A stretch of 64,000 bases of DNA, from contig JBANSL010000005.1 in assembly GCA_037127255.1 (NCBI GenBank), positions 60,853,909-60,917,908 of the forward strand, written 5' to 3'. Made by a program: the position numbers and the translations under genes. Each line of letters opens with the position of its first letter. The first letter of the stretch is position 1. The notes under the pieces are model-generated. The model saw only the letters and a program-made list of their open reading frames with translations. It was not told the origin of the DNA and ran no database searches. Positions 58,090 to 64,000 of this stretch are shown here, one piece after another. Source of the stretch: Persicaria tinctoria (lineage: Eukaryota; Streptophyta; Magnoliopsida; Caryophyllales; Polygonaceae).

Positions 58090-59252
58090 GTTTCATTAAT
58101 GCACAAATGTTTACCCAGATCAATGGATACATATTGAGATTGGCTCTTGTTTTTACAGTTTGTAGTTGGATCTCAGCCTATAAATGCTATAGCTTTTGTT
58201 CTTGAGGGCCTGTATTACGGGGTCTCAGACTTCCGCTATGCTGCCTACTCAATGGTAACAAAAAAATTAGCTTTTGCTGCGAAAGAACGGTTCTTCTGCA
58301 TACGATTCTCTTCTTATCTCATCCTCCAAATCTATAATTACAGGTCCTTGCTTCATTATTATCTTCATTGTTTATGCTTGTGGCTGCACCTGCCTTTGGC
58401 CTGGGTGGGGTCTGGACAGGGTTATTTTTGTTTATGACCTTGCGTGTAGTTGCAGGAATCTGGAGGTAAACGTCTTCCATGATCCATTTGAACACAAATA
58501 ACTACTAATCAATATCCAATCTAGCTATCGCTGGTTATCATGGCCTCTAAAAAATCTATGCTGTCCATTGAGCTTGTGGTTAACTTTGCCAATTAGAATT
58601 CATTTCGATGTCTGATAGAACCAACTGATAATTTTCTTTTCCAAAATTAGGTTGAGCATAAAGACTGGGCCTTGGATACTGATTTGGCCAGAGATCAAGT
58701 AGGGATTCATGTAAACGTACCTGCTTGGATACAGGCGCAACATGTCAGGGCTTGAGGCTGGATAATGTTAGTTTTCTCAATGGCTCGTTGCCATGAAGCG
58801 TGTTGTTGAAAAGGATGTTCAACCTTTGAACTAGCTAGTCATCTCTTGGTTGTGTCTGAACTGCATTTAATTCTTCAAGCCTGGTTATTGCCTGAGGCTT
58901 GAAGATGGCGGTCCATTGAAATGGGTTGAAACATGATCTCAGAATTGGCTTGAAACATGATCTAATTGTAAGCAACCATTATATCGATTGCTTTGCTAGG
59001 GGGAATCTGGAATCTCGTGTGTGTCATTTGATAATGGGTTTTTATTTTGGTAAAATCACTTGATAATGGTTGTCTTGTAATAGTTGTACATTTATAATCC
59101 CCAACATATGCCTCAATAAATCAAAGAATAGTTCGCTTTGTGCTCATTGTGTTTCTTTTTCGTCTTTTCCTTTATCATCCGAAGGGCTCCATCATTGTGG
59201 CTCTTTATTTACAAATCCAAGGAAGGGGGCTCCTTCACCTTCGATTCCATGG
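58090..59252 (+). pseudogene. Duplicated 3' part of the MATE gene (exons 11-13)
   Basis: A second copy of 51341-52519, starting inside intron 10. Exon copies are 58159-58254, 58344-58465 and 58651-58702; their lengths match the originals exactly and the splice sites are kept. Changes include FVAG to FVVG, LDGL to LEGL and an Arg to Ile in the last exon. The copy also includes the 3' UTR and continues beyond CCATGGAG, where the first copy is cut by the copia LTR. Without exons 1-10 it cannot encode a transporter. Confidence 0.93.
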
Positions 59253-59301
59253 AGCGTGGCATATGAATTTGTTTTTCCAAACTCCCCGCCATTTATATCT
59301 A

Positions 59302-59862
59302 TCTATATCTATGTACTATATTAAAAGATAAGCATTTATGACACATGTCCTCTCCATGTTAAAAGTTATTTGTGGAAATGTTATTTACACAATATCATTT
59401 TAATATGGAAACTATATTTTCTAATATTATTTTTTTAAAAAAATATTCTAATACTAATTACCCAATATTATTTGATGTTACATCTTTTAACCAATGAGGG
59501 AAAAAAAGGAATAAAATAATATGGTGTCATAGTTTATAGAAAGTTATATAAGCTACAATCTATTTATATATATTTTATGTAATTGAAAAAAATATAAATA
59601 AAAAATATTTCATAATCATACTTGATTATTTATAATATTTTATGTAATAGATAAATATGTAGTATTTGATAGGTACTATTTTATTTATATTTAGATTATT
59701 TTTTGTGGGAAAAATTATTTATATTTATATTTAGTTTATTATTTTTTATTTATTAGAATCTATATAGATTATTTATAATATTGTATTAATGTATTAATTT
59801 ATTCCTTGAATTGTATTAATGTATTAATGTATTCCCCGTATACGGGACGTGACCTACACTAG
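59302..59862 (+). mobile_element. Small non-autonomous Helitron
   Basis: The 3' end has the palindrome CCCGTATACGGG (59835-59846), 12 nt, then CTAG followed by T (59859-59863), the hallmark of Helitrons. The 5' end is a TCTATATC... segment rich in TATATTAAAAG; its exact first base could be 59298 or 59302. Sequence between is AT-rich without ORF. Confidence 0.7.
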
Positions 59863-61513
59863 TTTATATTTAGTTGGACCCTTGTACCTGCGAGCTTTGC
59901 ACATGGGTTTAATTTTCTAAATATGTTTGTATTGTTTGGAAATAAATAAATGGAGATAAGTTTTTAAATTATTACATAAGTATGAAATAGATAGGAGGTT
60001 GTGAGTTTAATTACAAGTTCGTAAAAAAAATTGACCGAGTTTTTTTATTAAAAAAAACGAAAAAAGATTAGGAAGGACCATAACCGATTCGTACCCGGAT
60101 CCTCTCCTAATATTAGGCATACATCTCAACCATTCAAATCAATCAATTGTCATTATCTCTTCTCATCTAATCAACCCTACTTTAATTAATTTCTACTAAT
60201 TTTCAAAATCTATCTTCAGGAGTTCGACGTCCTCTCCACCCTCACCATCAGAGATGGGAGACGGAGGTGGATTTCAGAATTAACCAGAGAACACCAAATT
60301 CAATGGTTTTTTTTTCTTCTGGAAATCAAAGACATTTGGTAGCTAGTATTGGTTGAAGATTTGAGATTGAAATCGGGGCGAATTCCACCGAAAATTACTG
60401 AATTCCAACGGAGTACAAAGGAGGACTAAATAAAACGACTCTCACCATCCACCCCGTCATCACTATTGCTGGATTTGATTCGTAGTTCATCCCAGAACAT
60501 CCTTTTGGATGAGAACTTGTAGTTCTAAATATGTGTTAGGGTTGGTGATAGTGGTTGACCGAGAAGAGTTAGTCTGTCCACTACGTTATTAATTTTTCTA
60601 ATCACGTGACAAATGTGTACGGTTTGAACTTTGAAGAGATCTATCAGATAATCGAAAATGATCATTTCGATTTTCAAGGGCATTTCCAAATATCTTTAAT
60701 TGTACGTATTGATTATCCAAAGATTATCACCTTCTATTTACCGACTTTTTTCTTTTGAACTTGAATTTCGTAGGTTTACAATGTTGTAGCTTGAAGCCTT
60801 GAACCATTTTTTACGTGGAAAAAGGGTGCTTCTTCTTGTTGATTATGTCGCAATTATGAGATTTTCCATGTTCATAAAAACATACTACGTAGTTTATTCT
60901 ACTTAAAAACATTGGGAATATAAGAAAATTTCTAGAAAGTTATATTGCTGTTAATTTTTTTAACGAAACCAAAATTAATTAGTTCTTTAATTATTTTTGG
61001 TTACCTATTGGTATCTTGCTCGTGTTTAGTTCTCCACCAATAATGATTTACTAGAAACTCATATTTTGATGATTATAAATTCTAGTATATGATGTGTTTA
61101 TCTAGATGTTTTGCTGATGATTAAATAAGTTTGAAGTGGGCTACATGCATGTGAGGATGAATGGAGAAGTAAACTCGTGAAGATAAATCTTGAAAGAGGT
61201 TTACACATTTGTATAATTAGTGGGTGCTTAAGTCTTCATTGACTTAATTAGATGAGCCTGTCTCTTGGCTTATCGGCTCAAGTATTTTGCAGGCTAGGTC
61301 TCTAACCCGTGTGGGACTAGTCGACAATCTCAAAAGTCAAAACCCCCATGTTACAAAAAAAAAAAGTAATCTCGTGAAGATGGAAAATTAAAAGAGGCAA
61401 ATGAAAAGAAAAGCTAGTATCAGAGGACCTGAAACGTGGTCCAAGAAGGCCTCATAAAAGTATAGAAGACGTTAGAAAAAATCTAAAGCATCTAAAAGAA
61501 GAAGGTGGGTTAC
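59863..61513. other. Unassigned stretch
   Basis: AT-rich, no long ORF and no repeat ends that I could identify. Confidence 0.3.
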
Positions 61514-62316
61514 AGAGAAGGGCCAATGAAGTTGTCCTCATAATAGTACAAAGTGCCCAGTAGAAAGAGACAAAATCATTAGTGGGATCCACGCTGTATC
61601 TTTGGATATATTATTGGAAGATTATGTACACCGTATTAGGAAGATACACAAGATCTTATCGTGCATGAAAATCATCCTTATTCATATTAAATAATACTCC
61701 GCATTTAACATATTTTATGGAAAATAAAATATTCAATCTATTTCCATATTTGAAGCATATTTTATTAATTAATTAGAGAATTCAAAGATCAAAACCGAGA
61801 GCTTCACGATAGAAGATCGAAGTTATCAAATTGTTATCCAGGAAATGTGTGTGAGAGACAAAGTGACAACATGTTGCTTTTGTGTTTAAGTTTGTTTTTG
61901 GTTTTAGTAAGGTTAAGCTTAGTTAAGAGAAGGGCCAATGAAGTTGTCCTCATAATAGTACAAAGTGCCCAGTAGAAAGAGACAAAATCATTAGTGGGAT
62001 CCACGCTGTATCTTTGGATATATTATTAGAAGATTAGATACACAAGATCTTATCGTGCATGAAAATCGTCCTTATTCATATTAAATAATATTTAACATAT
62101 TTTATGAAAAATAAAATATTCAATCTATTTCCATATTTGAAGAAGATTTTATTCATTAATTGGAGCTTTCAAAGATCAAAACCGAGAGCTTCACGATAGA
62201 AGATCGAAGTTATCAATTTGTTGTCCAGGACATGTGTGTGAGAGACAAAGTGACAACATATATGTTGCTTTTGTACTGTTTGTTTTTGGTTTTGGTAAGG
62301 TGTAAGCTTAGTTAAG
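61514..62316. repeat. Tandem duplication, unit about 412 bp
   Basis: Units 61514-61925 and 61926-62316. Both start AGAGAAGGGCCAATGAAG and end AAGCTTAGTTAAG. The second unit carries small deletions. Non-coding. Confidence 0.9.
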
Positions 62317-62810
62317 AAGGTTTTATTTGTTGGAAATCTCGCAATCAAATATAGTTAAAAAGAAAGAGAGAACGACGAGACACAAAGAATTTTTGTATTC
62401 TAGTAAGAATCGCACACCCTGGAGAGAAAAAAACCTTTATGCAACGAGAGTTTCTTGTTACTATGATGGTTTGATGGATACATTGACATATATTAATTCC
62501 AACCCTATATCCTCTATTTATAATAGACAAATTCTTATAGGTAGAACCTCTATAGATAAAGAAGGGGAGTTTCACATGCATTTACCTCTTAGAATGCATT
62601 CGTGAGGCCCGTTACAAGCCGTAGGATGATAAGACTTGGATGGTTAATTAGATTTCGTTGGGGGAAATGGGCATAGATATAATTAAATAAAGAAATAACA
62701 AATTTCCCTCTCTATAAATCCCTATTTTTTCTCCAAATTAATCTAAACGTGTGGCACTTACATACGGAGTATTTGAAAACGTGGATTCCTTGAATATTGT
62801 GAGAATGATA
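62317..62810. other. Unassigned stretch with short ORF
   Basis: A plus-strand frame of about 90 codons has no recognisable similarity or composition of a protein; I do not call it a gene. Confidence 0.3.
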
Positions 62811-62814
62811 TTCA

Positions 62815-63205
62815 ACCGAATATTTATTCATTTGAATAATAAAAAATTATTCATTTGAATAATCAACATTATTCATCGGAAGATGAAAAGCGTAGGATGG
62901 ATTAGACGGTAATATTCAAACGAATATTTATTCAGATGAATAACCTGATATTATTCCAATAAATTTTTATTCAGATCAATGATCCAATAGTATTCAAATG
63001 AATAATTAATCCAATAGTATTAAATTAAATATTTTATTTTTCAGATTAATATTCAAATGAATATTCGGATGATATGCATCCGAATATTGTTTGAAATATT
63101 CATATGAATAATATTCATCCGAAATTCTATAAAATATTCATATGAATATAAGGCAACATATTCAAATGAATATCTTGATGAATATTCATTCATATTCGCG
63201 TTGTT
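62815..63205. repeat. Cluster of ATTCAWWTGAAT palindromes
   Basis: About ten 12-bp or longer dyads of type ATTCAAATGAAT or ATTCATATGAAT, plus a longer one (TTCGGATGATATGCATCCGAA near 63070), are spread over 390 bp directly upstream of an LTR. Confidence 0.8.
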
Positions 63206-63224
63206 TTTCATTCAAATCTACGTA

Positions 63225-63436
63225 TGTTAGGAATTAGTATATTAGGGATAATAAGTGTAATTGTTAGAAAGTTGGGCTTTGGGTTATAAATACCCACAAA
63301 TGGTATTGTACACCTTATCGAGAAATTACAGAACATCTTCCCTATCTTCTTCTTCCTCCTCTCAATCTCTCTTCTTCCCTTCCTCAATCTCCTCCTTTCC
63401 TATCTCAAATCATCAACCGACCTTAGGGTCATAACA
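63225..63436 (+). repeat. 5' LTR of an LTR element cut by the right edge
   Basis: 212 bp, beginning TGTTAG and ending CATAACA (inverse 5-mers TGTTA/TAACA). A TATAAATA box lies at 63285-63292. It is followed by AAT and TGGTATATAGAGCC (63440-63453), a decayed form of the usual TGGTATCAGAGCC primer site. The partner LTR would lie outside the window. Confidence 0.65.
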
Positions 63437-63521
63437 AATTGGTATATAGAGCCTTGATTCTTGGCCAATTTCAGATTTTTTTTTCCCGGTAACAAAGTTG
63501 TAGCTCAAACTAAGAAAAGCC

Positions 63522-63621
63522 ATGGCGGACGATATATGGCTCAAGGCGGCGGTAGACAGAACTCATAAGGAGGAGGAACGAACCATTCTCATAAGGAAGG
63601 AGGAGGAACGAACTCATTGAA
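63522..63621 (+). pseudogene. Short leader ORF of the right-edge LTR element
   Basis: ATG at 63522 opens a frame (MADDIWLKAAVDRTHKEEER) that stops at TGA near 63620. A segment coding EEERTILI is repeated about 90 bp downstream in another frame, in front of the RRM-like frame. A local duplication with a frame change therefore seems to have split one leader from the downstream ORF. Confidence 0.5.
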
Positions 63622-64000
63622 ATGCTTCGTGTCTTCACAAGGAAGAAGGAGGAACGAACCATTCTCATCAAGATCAAGTTCGAGATCTATCCGATTTCAA
63701 CCGAAGTACTGAACATGGCGTTCTCTGCTTGTGGTATTCTGGAAAGGGTGGAGAAGTTAAGCCCCGGAGATGATTTCCATTCAGAAGTTTGCTTCCAGGA
63801 CCAAGATTCGGCGATTAGAGCTCTCGACCGGTATAACGGTCGTTGCATATATGATAGATGTTGTGAACTGGAATTGTTTCAAGCATCCCAAGTTAGGGAT
63901 CGATTGAGCCAGGCGGGAGTTTCGAACCCAGGAATCGAAGCCATCACGGAGGATTCCACAACCCAGGAAATCAGTAGGAGTCCGAGCGAAACCGAAATTT
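63622..64000 (+). CDS. RRM-like ORF, resembling a PTB RNA-binding domain (partial)
   Basis: ATG at 63622; open to the right edge (126 codons, no stop). Residues about 20-95 read like one RRM of polypyrimidine-tract-binding protein: YPISTEVLNMAFSACG (first helix), then a V-E-K loop, an F-x-D-x-x-S-A-I-R-A-L segment and the signature NGRCIYDRCCELEL, which matches the (Q/N)GRxIYDGCC(Q/E)L form of PTB. It lies about 170 bp after the primer site of an LTR element, in the place where gag normally starts. It could be a captured host gene fragment, a gag-linked domain of the element, or a host gene that the LTR landed next to. Similarity is judged by eye. Confidence 0.6.
   Translation, partial: MLRVFTRKKEERTILIKIKFEIYPISTEVLNMAFSACGILERVEKLSPGDDFHSEVCFQDQDSAIRALDRYNGRCIYDRCCELELFQASQVRDRLSQAGVSNPGIEAITEDSTTQEISRSPSETEI

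Noticed and set aside
62327..62605. 92-codon ORF
   Set aside because: No recognisable motif and only a short open frame in AT-rich DNA.
1..64000. CRISPR arrays, rRNA or tRNA genes, bacterial operons
   Set aside because: None found; the sequence is plant nuclear DNA, and the regular repeats are hairpin units, dyads or microsatellites without CRISPR spacing.

Overview
This window is nuclear DNA from a flowering plant, most likely a eudicot. The evidence is GT-AG introns, several nested plant transposon classes (Ty3/gypsy of the Tat type, Ty1/copia, CACTA, hAT, Stowaway, Helitron, LINE) and one clear plant gene, a plastid-type MATE transporter of the DETOXIFICATION 44 group. I could not identify the species. 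Only the MATE gene is an intact host gene; most of the rest is transposon-derived.

Layout, left to right. 1-14060: a Tat-lineage Ty3/gypsy element on the minus strand, with intact gag (8138-10840) and pol (2666-8113) in one frame separated by a single UGA. It has an antisense extra ORF (from before position 1 to 1693) and non-coding flanks packed with small hairpins whose stems co-vary between copies. 14060-16250: unassigned. 16255-18432: a repeat with TATA and dyad arrays that looks like a solo LTR. 18758-32385: a degenerate copia element with two 1082-bp LTRs, carrying a 4.6-kb CACTA element inside its primer-binding site, a hAT-type element inside RNase H and a CACTA end near the 3' part. 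32386-40000: mostly unassigned, with possible exon remnants on both strands around a cluster of TGTCATGT/ACATGACA motifs. About 40025-41636: second copy of the solo-LTR-like repeat. 42110-44058: MITEs, including one hAT MITE nested in another. 44880-45180: array of GGTCGTTGCGACC palindromes. 45181-47365: 5'-truncated LINE on the minus strand.

47526-51956: the 13-exon MATE gene (554 codons), whose start codon lies about 160 bp from the end of the LINE. 52520-58089: a short-LTR copia element, broken by a Stowaway MITE in its left LTR, a hAT MITE in its ORF, a frameshift and a changed YVDD motif. 58090-59252: a second copy of the last three MATE exons with their 3' flank. The breakpoints fit ectopic recombination between two copia copies inserted at different points of the same gene.

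59253-64000: a small Helitron, a 412-bp tandem duplication, a cluster of ATTCAWWTGAAT palindromes, and the 5' end of a further LTR element (LTR 63225-63436). The first long reading frame of that element, open to the right edge, resembles an RRM of polypyrimidine-tract-binding protein. The three strongest leads are the co-varying hairpin units of the Tat element, the RRM-like frame in the LTR element at the right edge, and the LTR-mediated partial duplication of the MATE gene.
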